Source: Saccharum officinarum
Lineage: Eukaryota; Streptophyta; Magnoliopsida; Poales; Poaceae
Assembly (NCBI GenBank): GCA_020631735.1
Contig: CM036160.1
Coordinates: 117,410,680-117,474,679 of the forward strand
DNA length: 64,000 nucleotides
Direction: 5' to 3'
Position 1 is the stretch's first letter, and the number at the start of each line of letters is the position of its first letter. The position numbers and the translations under genes were made by a program. This document shows positions 10,360-21,300 of the stretch, piece by piece. The notes below the pieces were generated by a model. The model was not told where the DNA came from and searched no databases. It was given only the letters and a program-made list of their open reading frames with translations.

Positions 10360-13300
10360 TGTCACACCCAGTTTTAAGGACAAAACCAGATATACACTAT
10401 ATGTGAAATAAAGAGGTCAAATCTCACATATAGCCGCAGATAAGTGTAATATCAAAAGACAAATGCTTATTAAACATAACGCAATAGTATAAGATATAAC
10501 CTTAGAGAGCAACACAGCGGCAAGACAACTCCGAACACCGGGTGTAACCTTCACTCCAGGATCAAACTGACTGGTTGATCACAAGCCTAACAATTCCAGA
10601 ATCTAGCAGTTTGGTACCCTTCCTGAGATGTGGGGGAAATAGCAAGGGTGAGTCCATGTCGAACTCAACAAGCATAACATGGGGTTCATGAGGCTCAAAA
10701 GGCATGACACGGGTTTAACTGCATGTAGCTTTTAGTTGGCAAAGTTTTAGCATATGAGTAGCATCAAGATGTCTTTAATCCCAGAATAAACATATGATCA
10801 GGTAATATGAAGAATGAATAGCAAAAACATAAGCATATTACAGTTCAATAGTGATCATCTATTCCATAAGGGTCCAAGGCCGCTCGTGACCGTGAGCACG
10901 GCTGATATACCAGTTTTACACTCTGCAGAGGTTGTACACTTTCACTGTGAGTCGTAATCCCCGTAAGCCCGAGGTTTGCAAGGCCTCAATAGGCAGACAG
11001 GTTTCACTATGAAGTCTTTCCAAGGTTCGTCTAACAAGTTAGGGCCGCTAGGTTTCTGTAACCTGCGAATGTAGAGCTCCCCTTCCGTATGGCACAACGA
11101 CGCGCAACCTATACACATAAGGACAGAAGCCGCACTACACCCAACCCGAGAAACACCCCTTTTGCGCCCTTTCGGGTAACCTCTAACAAGCTAGAAAAGG
11201 TCCTCTTATATGACTAAAGCCAGAGCCATGTAGCCCTCACAGCTGTACTGTAAGTCCCGGATGTTCGCTTACAGATAAGTCCTTATGGAGAGAAACTAGA
11301 GCACCAAAGGATAGCCCAAGGCTCTAGCCCTCTTTCATTATGTTACTAAAAAGTCATCTTTTAATGTTGTTGCATATTCCATTAGTCAAATTACAAGATC
11401 ATAGTTTATGTTGAGCACTAGCAATAGCTACCCAATGCAAAATCATAGGCGACAAGGTACAAGATCAATTTCTAAGGCATCCTTAACAAGGAGACACATG
11501 CATAGTGATTTAAGTGCTTTAAAAGTGATTAGGTAACAAGGATGATCCCATGCTATACTTGCCTTAACTTGCTTTTTCCCCAAAGCAATACGCTCGAAAG
11601 CCTTTAGTATTCAACTTTCAATCTTCTGCTTCCAATTCTCAGCTTCTAGTCTTCAGAGAATAGCTTCTTAATCACCACGTAAACCTCACCGATTGACTGA
11701 ACCATATAGCACCACACAAGCATCCATACAATCATACACGAAGTAAACAATAGATCTATATTAGAATAATACACCAATCATACAAAAAATAAGTAAAAGA
11801 GTTTGAAACACGATTCTACGCATCGCTACGAACACAAAGTCGCGAAAAGCACGCTAATCGGAGCTACGGTTGAAAAGGTACAACTACCGATAGATTTACC
11901 CATAAAACTATTAGCTTCATGTATCTTAATGGTATAAAAACATATATAAGATATTTTATAGAGATTATAATTTAAGTCAAATTTAGATTCGAATTATAGA
12001 ACTAAAGTAAAATAAATCATATTTTATTTACAAAACCCAGTTGCATAATTGTTATTTAAGATATGATTCAAACCATGAAATTCCAATATTAGTGACATGA
12101 TAAACATTATTACAAATGCGTAGATCTCGTTGCTATGAATCTAACGCAACTTGAATGGCTCAAAACGGAGTTGAAACGTAGAAGATATGAAATTAACAAG
12201 ATTTCCTCTATTAAAATAATAGAGTAAATCTAATCATGAATTTTAAAAGTTGAAAACCTACTTAACAGTAGTATTAACATGTATATTATGAAATTACGAA
12301 CCTAACGCAAGTTAAACGGATCAAATCGGAGTTAAAACGGAGAAGTTATGACTAAAACAAAATCAGTGGCAATTCTGTAAATAGCTGAAAACGTAATTTA
12401 TTCTTAACCGAAACAAAATACGCTTTCAAATGAAGAAAATAAAATCTGTAAACATGTTTTGGACTGCGGGTTTATTTTCCAAGAATACAGGGACGACGGC
12501 GGACTTACTTGTTGCCGAGGAGAGTATGGCCGGGCTAGGCAGCGTGGCGGCGACGGCGACGGCGACGACGAGAGAAAGAGGAGAAAAATATAATTTACTA
12601 CACGAGAGATTTTCCAAACTAGGTGCTCCTTTTACGGTAGTTTTGGTGTACTTTACCCAAGGGGTAGGTCCATACTTATTGGGAGAGAACTCCTCGCCTT
12701 CACATCAACTAGCAATATGGTACTAATTGATGTTGCACCCTCCGTTTTTACTAATAGGCCTAATTAATTATTAAAGCACATTAGTAAACAAATGTATGAG
12801 CCTTTGAGATTTATTAAGATTATTGCACATGGACTTTGAGCGTTGGGGAAAATGAGAGATTTATTATTTTCGGAATTAATTATTTTCATGGATAAAATAA
12901 TTTTAGAAAAGTCCAGAATTATTATTTAAGCCACGAAAAATACTCCGAAAGCTCCGAAAATTCGGAAAAAATTTCCAGAGACATTATGGAACATGAGGAA
13001 CCCAAATAAAGTATTTGAAGCTCATGATAAGATAATTTGGAGCATCTAAAAATTAGATTATGCTCACAGATAAGTGGAAACAAGCTACAGAAAAGTCGGA
13101 AAAATTTTCGAGGAGTTTGTAGAGGTTGATTGACGGATGAGAAACAAGGAATTTGATTGTAGAAAAATGATATATGTATATCGGGAAAGAAAAATCGACC
13201 TAAACGCATTTTGAAAGAATAACTTGAATTCATTTTGATGTTTGGTCAAAACCAAGCAATACAAAAACACAAATGCATCAGCATGAATGCATCAACAAGT

Positions 13301-13427
13301 TGCTAAACCTTATGATAAATTTCAATTTAGTGAAAAATATTATTTCCCTATGTTTTCATGAGCACAAAAATTCAAAATTAACTCATTTTAGCTCTATTTC
13401 CAAAGAAGCAAATTTTAGGGTGTTACA
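10360..13427 (-). mobile_element. Solo LTR of a Ty3/gypsy-type element inside an exon
   Basis: On the plus strand it reads TGTCACACCC...GGGTGTTACA, the TG..CA ends of an LTR, flanked on both sides by TTTTC (10355-10359 and 13428-13432). There is no primer site, second LTR or internal region, so it is a solo LTR left by recombination. In reverse orientation it is related to the LTRs at 36245 and 42488. Shared stretches include the block around 12880-13030 (matching 36560-36730 inverted), 10870-10990 (matching 39200-39290 inverted) and the segment near 12340-12370. It lacks the sugar-transporter segment present in those LTRs. It interrupts the last exon of the DUF6598 gene. Confidence 0.9.
12544..12571. 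repeat. GGCGAC microsatellite
   Basis: Short run of GGCGAC/GACGAC units within the solo LTR, in a locally GC-rich island. Confidence 0.6.
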
Positions 13428-16027
13428 TTTTCTTGTGATCAGTACTTATGAAATTTCTGTCACGACAGCCAGTTGTAAAGGCAGAAAATTGGCCACGGAA
13501 ACTGTCTAGCGATGAACCATCAATGACTCGCACAAATATTGTGGCCTCCACAGAGCGAACAATATGGCCAAGTGTAAATTCCAACGTGCTAAGCTTGCTA
13601 GTTTTGTAACAACAGAACAGATTAGAATATCCTGTATCACCGGTAAGTAATGGCACAGCTAGAAAGCTCAAATCTTTATCCTCAGATTCAGTTCTTCCCT
13701 TCACTGTCAGCTTAACCTCAATGGAGACATGATCTGACCACACAACAGCACAGGTTGGACCAGACAGTACTAAATATCGATCCTGCATGCAACACCACAA
13801 ATAAATAAGAGGTTAACTCGACTGAAAGAAGAGGTACACACTGAGCATAGAACAAAGGAACGCAAAGTGTGTATGATAATTGATGTAGGGCACACAACAC
13901 AAAAGTGGGAGAAAATTTTTAATTTAATTTAATGGACAGGTGACTAAAGGAGTAGGATATTTGTACTGCACAAACAATCATAAGTCATTATAAAGGTTGT
14001 CCGCCAACGATTTCCAAACAAAACTAAAGAATTTTTACCTCCAGATTCAGAAGAGAACCCTGGAAACTATATCAAGCACAAATGCACAATATGACAGGTC
14101 TACTAAGGCATTGTGTGGGGGCACGTAAAGGGCCTAGAGCTCCTAAGGGCACGTTCAGAGAGTCAGGTCGAAAGATGAAGCCAGTCTTCCCAAGGTTCCT
14201 CCCTACCTGATGATGTGAGTCTGCTCTGTTATCCCTATAGCTATAGGATGATTAGTGCTTCGGTCACTGCGCTGGATCAGTAATTATATGAGTTCAACTT
14301 CAACACGCAAGCACTAGTTTGTGTTAGTAAATAGCTGAGTCTGACCTCTCTTGTACTAAGAGATGGTTACTTCCACAGCATATACGCCTCTGTGGTCAAA
14401 CCCATAGACATGGACGGTTTTTCTTATGATACTATATGATTGTCATATATTCTACTCTAATCATGTTAACACAGGTTTGAGTCGTTAGTCTACAATGACT
14501 TCCCAGCAAGCAAAAGCCAAAAGGCATGCCAATTTCAACATACATGTGAGCCATGGTAAATCTATGAATATAAGAGTCCTTTCTGCGCACTAAAGGTACT
14601 GACAGAATTTGCTGGGGCGCAGAAAAAATACAGGTGTAAAGAAGCCAGCTAACTAATTACACGCATGCCTGGATGGTAATGACAATTAGGAAGGGCAGAA
14701 CTTGGGTGAAAAATTACGATAGCTGAGTCACAGTATAGCAGGAGACAAACAGAACGATGAAAGATAAGTGAGAAATTAATAATAGTAACCTCCGCGGTGA
14801 GGGTTTGGCATCTGTCCCTTGTACGGCTGAAGATAACATTGCGATTGTTGTCAATGCAGTCACGCGCGGCAATGACACCGAACACATCACTGTAGGTTCC
14901 TCTTAATTCCAGCAACCTTGACCGAAAAGACCTGTAGGGTGCCTATGGGGGAGGCACTGTAACCCGGTGCAGACTCATCTGTGAAACGCATGGGGCCGAG
15001 CCTTGCAGCAGGTAGTTGTACAGGAGATATCAAATGAGTTAAGATCAATTCAGATAGCAGCACTAATATACAATAGCAGTGGCGCAAATTAGTGTTAGCA
15101 TGTGCAGGCATCACTGCTATTCTACTTTACTGGTGAAGTAATGGTCCTGCCACATCTATCTATAATTTCTACCATCTTGCAATTACTGATGGAGGTCTTA
15201 AAAGATCCTACCACTTATCTTGCTAAATTGCGATAGCTGAATCACTTGTTACTGATTGAGAAAACACTTCATAACCCATAGGTAATAGTATTAGGTAGTA
15301 CTAATTCTAGGAGGTATGATTGTATGAACAATTACTGATGGGGTTACAAAAGATATGCTTCACTTGAAACTTAAAACTAATCGTGTAATAATCCTATTTA
15401 CGGCACAGATGGGGATGTTTGATGGGAAACTCAGTGGTGTCATCAAATGAGCCGAAGTTAGCGGAATACAGCGATCCACCGCCTGCGATACTCCCTAGCC
15501 ACCCATGCTTCGAAGTCTGATCTTTTCATCTCTAAATCCTCCTCTTCTGGCTCCGCCTGCTTCCTCTGACTTCTCATCCTCATGCCTCAATTCGGCCCTC
15601 AACCGGTCCATCGCTGCCTCGTCAGCATGCACTGCCTCCATCTGCCGCCGCGCGGCCTCTGCCTTGCTTTCCCCACCCATGCCATGAAGATCCACAATCA
15701 ACACTCCAAAGATGGTGCCTGGACCATCCTCTTCCACCCTCCTCAACACGTTGCTCTTATCAGATTTTGCCAACAACAAGGCCGTGGAGTCGTTTTCTTC
15801 CATCATAACAGTGGTGTCAAACGTGCCCACTGCCAAGGTGGAGCATGGATTATGATGATCAATCGTCTTCTCGGCGAGTCCCTCCTGCGCCAATGCCTCC
15901 ACTTCAACAACAGAAGGGCTCCCTGGATTCGACCTCGCCGCCGGCACCGCCTCTGATTCTACTCCAGATACGAAACCCTATTCTTCTGGCCTTTTGCGAG
16001 TCCGTTGTCCGGGTGCCTTTGCAGATT

Positions 16028-16741
16028 CGGTAATGCTATAGGAAGCGGGCGTCCGTCCGGGCGTTTTTTTTAATCCAAAGCTATCGGTTTGATTGTTTTA
16101 AGCGTCGCTCCGCACGCCTTGCGCTCTGCCCGTGCCGTTGCTCTGTGCCACACCGGCTGCTTAGTGGGCCCATATATATATTTTAATCCATATACGCAAA
16201 GTAACACAAATATATGCATATACACTTATATACGGCAGCCTCATCAGAACGTGAATACGTGACGTACATGTATATCAGAAGACGCTATAATCAACATACA
16301 TGAAGAGTTGAAGAGTTGTGCTAAATGATCTGCTAAAGCAACATATAACGACCGTTGATACTTGCATGCATGTGCACAAAAATGCCTTTGGACCACAAAT
16401 AATTATAGACCACGAATATAGTGAAGTTAGCATGGCCAACATAAATAACAACAATTTCCGTATGAGCCCTGAAACGTTAGAGCCACATATAAAATTAATA
16501 ATTTATTTTGCCTTATTAACCATAAACACTGTACTAAAATTTCATCATACACTTTCTTTGACGGTAATGCTATGAAGCGGGCATACGTCGCTCCACGCAC
16601 CCCGCGCCCTGCTGCCCGCGCCATTGCTCGCTCCTGCCCGTGCTGATTCGCCCCGGCCGTCACGCGCCCCGCCTGCTGCAGTCGTCTTAAAGGACCGCTG
16701 CCACCATGCCAGTTCGACGAGCTGCCCGCTTTGTTGCACAG
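16028..16741. other. Non-coding, repeat-like sequence
   Basis: The phrase GGTAATGCTAT(AG)GAAGCGGGC occurs at 16028 and again near 16562, bracketing AT-rich DNA. This suggests an old transposon with similar ends, but no family can be assigned. No gene was recognised. The counterpart in copy B is 21386-22095. Confidence 0.35.
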
Positions 16742-17290
16742 AAAGCATATGTTGTAAACATATGTGTCAAGTTTTTAAATGTTCCTGATATATGTTACTA
16801 GTGTTTTATATGGATGTTACAAAAGTAGATCTAAATGTTGCATATGTTGTAAGTGTTTTATCTGGATATTGTAGCGGCTATACAAATGTTGCAGGCGTAT
16901 GTTCTAAATATTTTATTTGCTTCAGACGTATGTTGCAGGAAGTGCTTTCATATTGCAAGTGTTTCATGAGCAGACGCAGGCGGTCCCCGTGTCCACTATA
17001 CGAATATTGCAAAAGTAGATATGGATGTCGCATATATTGCAATAGCTACACACATATATTGGAAGTCTCTATTCAGAATGTTTCATCTACTTCAGACGTA
17101 TATTGTAAGTGTTTTTATCTGGATGTTGTATATGTTGCAAATGTATGTTCTAAATGTTCCATCTGCTTCAAACGTATATTACAGAAAGTGCTTTCATGTT
17201 GCAAGTGTATCATGAGACGGCCCCGTGTGTACATGTGTTTTATTTCCATAAAAGGTCTATAGTTAGATGTTGCAATGTTTGTTGGGCAAC
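16742..17290. repeat. Degenerate TGTTGCA-rich repeat array
   Basis: Related phrases recur: TTGTAAGTGTTTTATCTGGAT, GTATGTTCTAAAT, TGCTTCA(G/A)ACGTAT, AAGTGCTTTCAT(A/G)TTGCAAGTGT. Two clear long units start near 16845 and 17100, about 250 bp apart. The frames it contains are by-products of the repeat. It resembles the non-coding interior of plant DNA transposons, but I cannot name the family. The copy B counterpart is 22096-22645. Confidence 0.55.
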
Positions 17291-18562
17291 AAAATAAAAT
17301 ATAATCTACATAGCCAACCGTCACTGAGAATGACATAAGGTTACCGTGGTCTCATCGTTTTTTGCTGTTTGCAAATTTTCTTCATCGACAAAATGAATAA
17401 ACATGACTTTAGTCTGTGTAGCCTGCTCTCGGGCATCGTTCACTTGCAGAAGCAATTACGTGTAGACCATGGCAAGTACGAGACGACCTCGAGTGGAATC
17501 GGATGAGCAGAGCTCCATCGAGCCAAAGACGAGCAAAATCCAACTGCCGGGCTGTCTGTCCAGATGGTTGGGCCCTCAAAGGTGGAAGTCGGCGGTCCAT
17601 TCGTTTCATCCACACCAAGAAAGGAAGGATAGATCGGCCGGCGGCATCCATCGGTTCCACGCTGCGTGCCGCGTGCTTTTCACGACATTGGTTAGCATAC
17701 GGCAGGCGCAACAGCAGGCAACGCGTGCAGCAGAGCAGGCAACAGTAGCTCGTGCAGCAGGTGCGGGCTGCTGGTCTGGCGCAGCAGCAGGCGTACCATC
17801 ATGCACGGGCGGACGCGCTCTAGCCTGGCCCTTGCAGTAGCAAATACAGAGTCCGTGCTTGAATCGCCCAAGTCGTAGGCTGGATACGCAGTTAGCCTTA
17901 TACAATCAATAGCCCCAGTCCGCTACGGCAAAATCACGACGGTGGGACATGACGCCCGCCTCGCAGCCTGCTTTGTCTTCGGGCAGTCATACGTGGTTTT
18001 CGTTTCTGGGTCATTTTCTTCTTTCGGCCTCGTTTCCTCTCAAGGCTCGCCGGTCGCTGCTTCGCCGGATTATGGGCCCTCTTCGGTTTTACAGAATGTT
18101 GAGGAAAACCAGTTCGACTCCAAACTTACTGTGGGGTCACTCCTGGCCTCTCACCCTCGCGAGGGGTCAGCGGGGAGAGGCCGAGGGTTTCCCACACGAG
18201 TAAGACAAAGGCGAGCTAGTCGTGCGAGGTTCCCGGAAAAGGGGACAAGGAATAAATGCGGATTAAACGCCCACTAAATTCCCTTTCAAAAAAAAAACCG
18301 TGTCTCTTACATGAGTGCCGCGGGTATTTATAGCCTCTATCCCGGGCCATGGTGAAATTACAAAAGGACAGACATGGGACCATCAGTCGCATCACACTCG
18401 CCAAGGATAGAGACGTAATCTTCCCTACCCCCAGCCAACCACTCCAAACCCTAATTGTGCCGACGCGACCGCCGCCGGCTTCGCTCCTAGCTTCTTCTGT
18501 GAGCCGTGACAGACCCTCGCCCTCCCGGTGGAAGGTCCGTGGCCCCCGAGCCTCGCCTCGCC
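17291..18562. other. No gene recognised; GC-rich repeat-like DNA
   Basis: Short overlapping frames on both strands (for example 17469-17840 plus and 17606-17905 minus) show no conserved domain. 17940-18560 includes a TATA-like TATTTATAGCC near 18325 and could be part of an old LTR, which I cannot confirm. The same sequence recurs at 22646-23917. Confidence 0.3.
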
Positions 18563-18779
18563 AAAGATACCTGAAAAGGAGATCACTCGGCAGAAAACCT
18601 TCGCGGCGGGGGTCATTACCATAGCGAAGTTGCTTAGCAGGATTAGAGTGAAGGTTGAGAGTCAGGCAGCAAAGATACTTGAAAAGGAGATCACTCGGCA
18701 GAAAACCTTCGCGGCGGGGGTCATTACCCATAGCGAAGTTGCTTAGCAGGATTAGAGTGAAGGTTGAGAGTCAGGCAGG
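18563..18779. repeat. 108-bp tandem duplication
   Basis: A 108-bp unit beginning AAAGATAC and ending AGAGTCAGGCAG(C/G) occurs twice in a row (18563-18670 and 18671-18778) with only two or three differences. The minus-strand frames across it repeat the phrase DPRREGFLPSDLLF. The pair is also present in copy B at 23918-24135. Confidence 0.85.
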
Positions 18780-20393
18780 GGTCGAGCCAGGGTTGCCTTC
18801 GCCCAACACTTGCCTTTATAACTGGTGAGAAAATTTTGCTCAAGTTTTAATCTTGCAAGTCATGATGAAAATTAGCAAGAATATACTCGAGCGAACGTTC
18901 ATTGTCCATAGAAGGGATCGTGCGCCTCGAATCGAGAATGAAAATGGACGTGTGATTTTTTTCTCGAGTCCTGAGGTTGATGTGTTGTTTTTTCTTTTTC
19001 TGTTTGTACAAAAAAAAGGATTCAATTTGCCGTATCATACATTGGCGATAAAGCTTCTTTTACATTGACGTGCAAGATTGATGACAGGTTTAATTTAACC
19101 ACTGTAGGTGTAGGGCAAATTGTTCATTTGTTCCAAAAGAACTGTCAGGAAAAGAAAAAACGAAAAAAACGAAGCATGGCTCGGCGGCAAAGGAAGAGCT
19201 TCCAGACCGAGAAAGGACCAGCCAGTTTGACCTGGAAACGGTTTTACTCTCTGATCTCCACTAAAATTTCTGGATAACATTCAAAGTTTGCCAGGAAAAT
19301 CACGATAAACGAAATGTGAGTAGTGCTGGCAGGTTTTGGAAGCCAGATATCGAATTTTAGAGCACCAATCATAAGCATAAGCACACAGCAGTACTGGAGA
19401 GGGGATCCAACAAAAAACCTCACGCACTGGATGCAATTCAAGCGTTCCAAACCAATTTCAGACCTGGCTCCATTGGTTTCCAAGTTTGACATCTCCAGTA
19501 AGGTGCCTGGCTGCCTACATATGCTTGCTCCCCCCCACTCCTGCTCTCCTCTCTGGACCAGGGAAGGCCTGCATTCTGCGAGCGGGTACAGTGCAAAGTG
19601 ACCTGCGAAGCCATACGTTCGGCTTGTCTGCTTGACTAGCGCTGGATGCGGCCTTGCAGTCAGGGCCATCAAGCGGCACAACGAATGGCCTCCTCTCCAA
19701 AATGCTTGTCATTGTCAAGCTTCATGAGCCCTTCCAAGAGGACTATGGTTGGGAAGGAGGCCATGATCTAGGACTCACATCTGCTGCACTGCACACGTAC
19801 CCAATGCAACGGCCTACTCCTTGGTAGTGGAATTTGGCAAACTGCAGGCCTACGAGCCTATTGTTGGTTTGGAGCAACTCTCTGGGAAGCCATGTTTGGT
19901 ACAGCTTCTCTCTACAACTATGCACAGTTATTTTTGGTGGGAAAATGAGAAAAGGTTAAGCAATACTAGAACTCCGGAAGCAGCACAATCGTGAGTAAAC
20001 TGTCCAAAAACCAGTTTAAGAAACCCAGGAACCAAAAAATCAGAAACAAGTACACAGCAATACAGGAAGCAGAACAATGGCGAGAGAAAAACAAAAACCA
20101 ACAAGAAACCTCATGCATTGGAAGCATTTCAACCGTTCCAAACCAATTTATTGATACTTAATAATACTAAAAAGCAGGGGCATAAAAGCATAGAAAATAC
20201 AGGGTCCAGAATGTAACCACAGATAATGATAGTCAGATACGGTGCAGACACCCAGCAATCCCTGCACTTGTGTTTGCTATAGCAAAAGCCAGCTCAAGCC
20301 AGGTGAATGTCTCGGTAGCAATCCTTTGGTGATACACTTCTTTTTCGATTTAAGTTTTGAGATACAGTGGTTCCGTCTTCCAGGGCAGGGAAG
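18780..20393. other. Downstream of eIF5A (copy A), no gene recognised
   Basis: Intergenic sequence, repeated at 24136-25752. It includes poly-purine stretches and short frames without domains. The part nearest 20393 corresponds to the eIF5A 3' untranslated region. Confidence 0.35.
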
Positions 20394-20495
20394 TTACTTG
20401 GGGCCAATATCCTTCAGCGCGCAGATCTGCTCCTCCCCCATAGCAGACTGGACAGTCACAACAAGATCCTTCCCGCTTTCAAACCCTTCCTTAAT
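20394..20495 (-). pseudogene. Isolated last exon of eIF5A (copy A)
   Basis: This 102-bp stretch is the final eIF5A exon (IKEGFESGK... to ALKDIGPK and TAA), the same as 25753-25854. Exons 1-4 are absent because copy A stops at the N gap inside intron 4. If the two copies are one locus represented twice, this is a redundant piece of the gene at 25753-28223 and not a real pseudogene. Confidence 0.85.
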
Positions 20496-20773
20496 CTGAA
20501 TACAAAATGCGAAAGTATTATTGGGTACTATAAACACAAAAAACAATAACTTGAGGTAGATACATTAACTCAGCTACAACGGATACAAGTTATGCAACAC
20601 TACTACTTTCAATCAACAGAATTTTCATGTGTCCAAGAAACTCACAGCACAGACAACAGTGTAAGACGCATACAAAATCATTATTCAACAACTCACGTCG
20701 GTTTAAAAGCAAGCAATTTCGGTGGACTTTCAATTCAACATGTTTTATGCAATATGGTTGCCATGTCGGATCA

Positions 20774-20873
20774 NNNNNNNNNNNNNNNNNNNNNNNNNNN
20801 NNNNNNNNNNNNNNNNNNNNNNNNNNNNNNNNNNNNNNNNNNNNNNNNNNNNNNNNNNNNNNNNNNNNNNNNN
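20774..20873. other. Assembly gap, 100 N
   Basis: Exactly 100 undetermined bases, the usual placeholder for a scaffold gap of unknown size. Both edges coincide with the ends of the 5.26-kb repeat pair. Confidence 0.99.
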
Positions 20874-20879
20874 AGTCTG

Positions 20880-21300
20880 ATCTTTTCATCTCTAATCCTC
20901 CTCTTCTGGCTCCGCTCGCCTGCTTCCTCTGACTTCTCATCCTCATGCCTCAATTCGGCCCTCAACCGGTCCATCGCTGCCTCGTCAGCATGCACTGCCT
21001 CCATCTGCCGCGCGCGCGCCTCTGCCTTGCTTTCCCCACCCATGCCATGAAGATCCACAGTCAACACTCAAAGATGGTGCCTGGACCATCCTCTTCCACC
21101 CTCCCAACACGTTGCTCTTATCAGATTTGCCAACAACAAGGCCGTGGAGTCGTTTTCTTCCATCATAACAGTGGTGTCAAACGTGCCACTGCCAAGGTGG
21201 AGCATGGATTATGATGGTCAATCGTCTTCTCGGCGAGTCCCTCCTGCGCCAATGCCTCCACTTCAACAACAGAAGGGCTCCCTGGATTCGACCTCGCCGC
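20880..21300 (-). pseudogene. DUF6598 N-terminal exon region, second representation
   Basis: Minus-strand frame with MGGESKAEA, MEAVHADEAAMDRL and AELRHEDEKSEEAG, as at 15495-15947. Small indels relative to copy A shift the frame both before and after this block. If the 5.26-kb repeat is an unmerged overlap, this exon is not a second gene. Confidence 0.55.

Larger units (their letters stand above)
10065..15947 (-). pseudogene. DUF6598-type gene, disrupted by a solo LTR and a frameshift
   Basis: The minus strand encodes the hallmarks of the grass DUF6598 family, whose function is unknown. Reading downstream: a likely N-terminal exon rich in E/R/K (about 15947-15495, with AELRHEDEKSEEAG); an exon at about 15002-14790 with PMRFTDE, LQVFSVKVAGI, DVFGVIAARD and CQTLTAE, ending at a GT donor; then a last exon from 13782 with LSGPTCAVV, LGHIVRSVEATIFVRV and FRGQFSAFTTG, continuing at 10354-10065 with VFKPKE and GVLDVGFCKMEVTVAWSL to a TAG stop. 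The last exon is split by a 3.07-kb LTR insertion. The reading frame is in phase across the insertion if one target copy is removed, so the gene was intact when hit. A one-base frameshift also lies between VKVAGI and DVFG (near 14900). The N-terminal exon assignment is the least certain part. Confidence 0.8.
15514..20773. repeat. Copy A of a ~5.26-kb near-identical repeat, ending exactly at the N gap
   Basis: This 5260-bp stretch matches 20874-26131 (5258 bp) almost base for base. Differences are mostly one-base indels in short runs, a few substitutions and a 9-bp repeat difference near 16310. Copy A ends at the last base before the N gap, and copy B begins at the first base after it. That is the layout of two overlapping contig ends joined without merging. 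Copy A carries the DUF6598 5' exon region and, at its right end, only the last exon of eIF5A. Confidence 0.9.

Noticed and set aside
10360..13427. Full LTR retrotransposon in the DUF6598 gene
   Set aside because: No second LTR, primer site or internal region. The single TG..CA unit with matching TTTTC flanks fits a solo LTR.
15845..16033. Plus-strand frame MDYDDQSSSRRVPPAPMPP... as a possible gene start
   Set aside because: It lies antisense to the DUF6598 5' exon region, stops after 62 codons and has no domain or downstream exon.
18216..18731. 171-codon minus-strand frame as a protein gene
   Set aside because: Its repeated phrase comes from the 108-bp tandem pair, and the frame is not kept in the near-identical copy at 23.5-24.1 kb.
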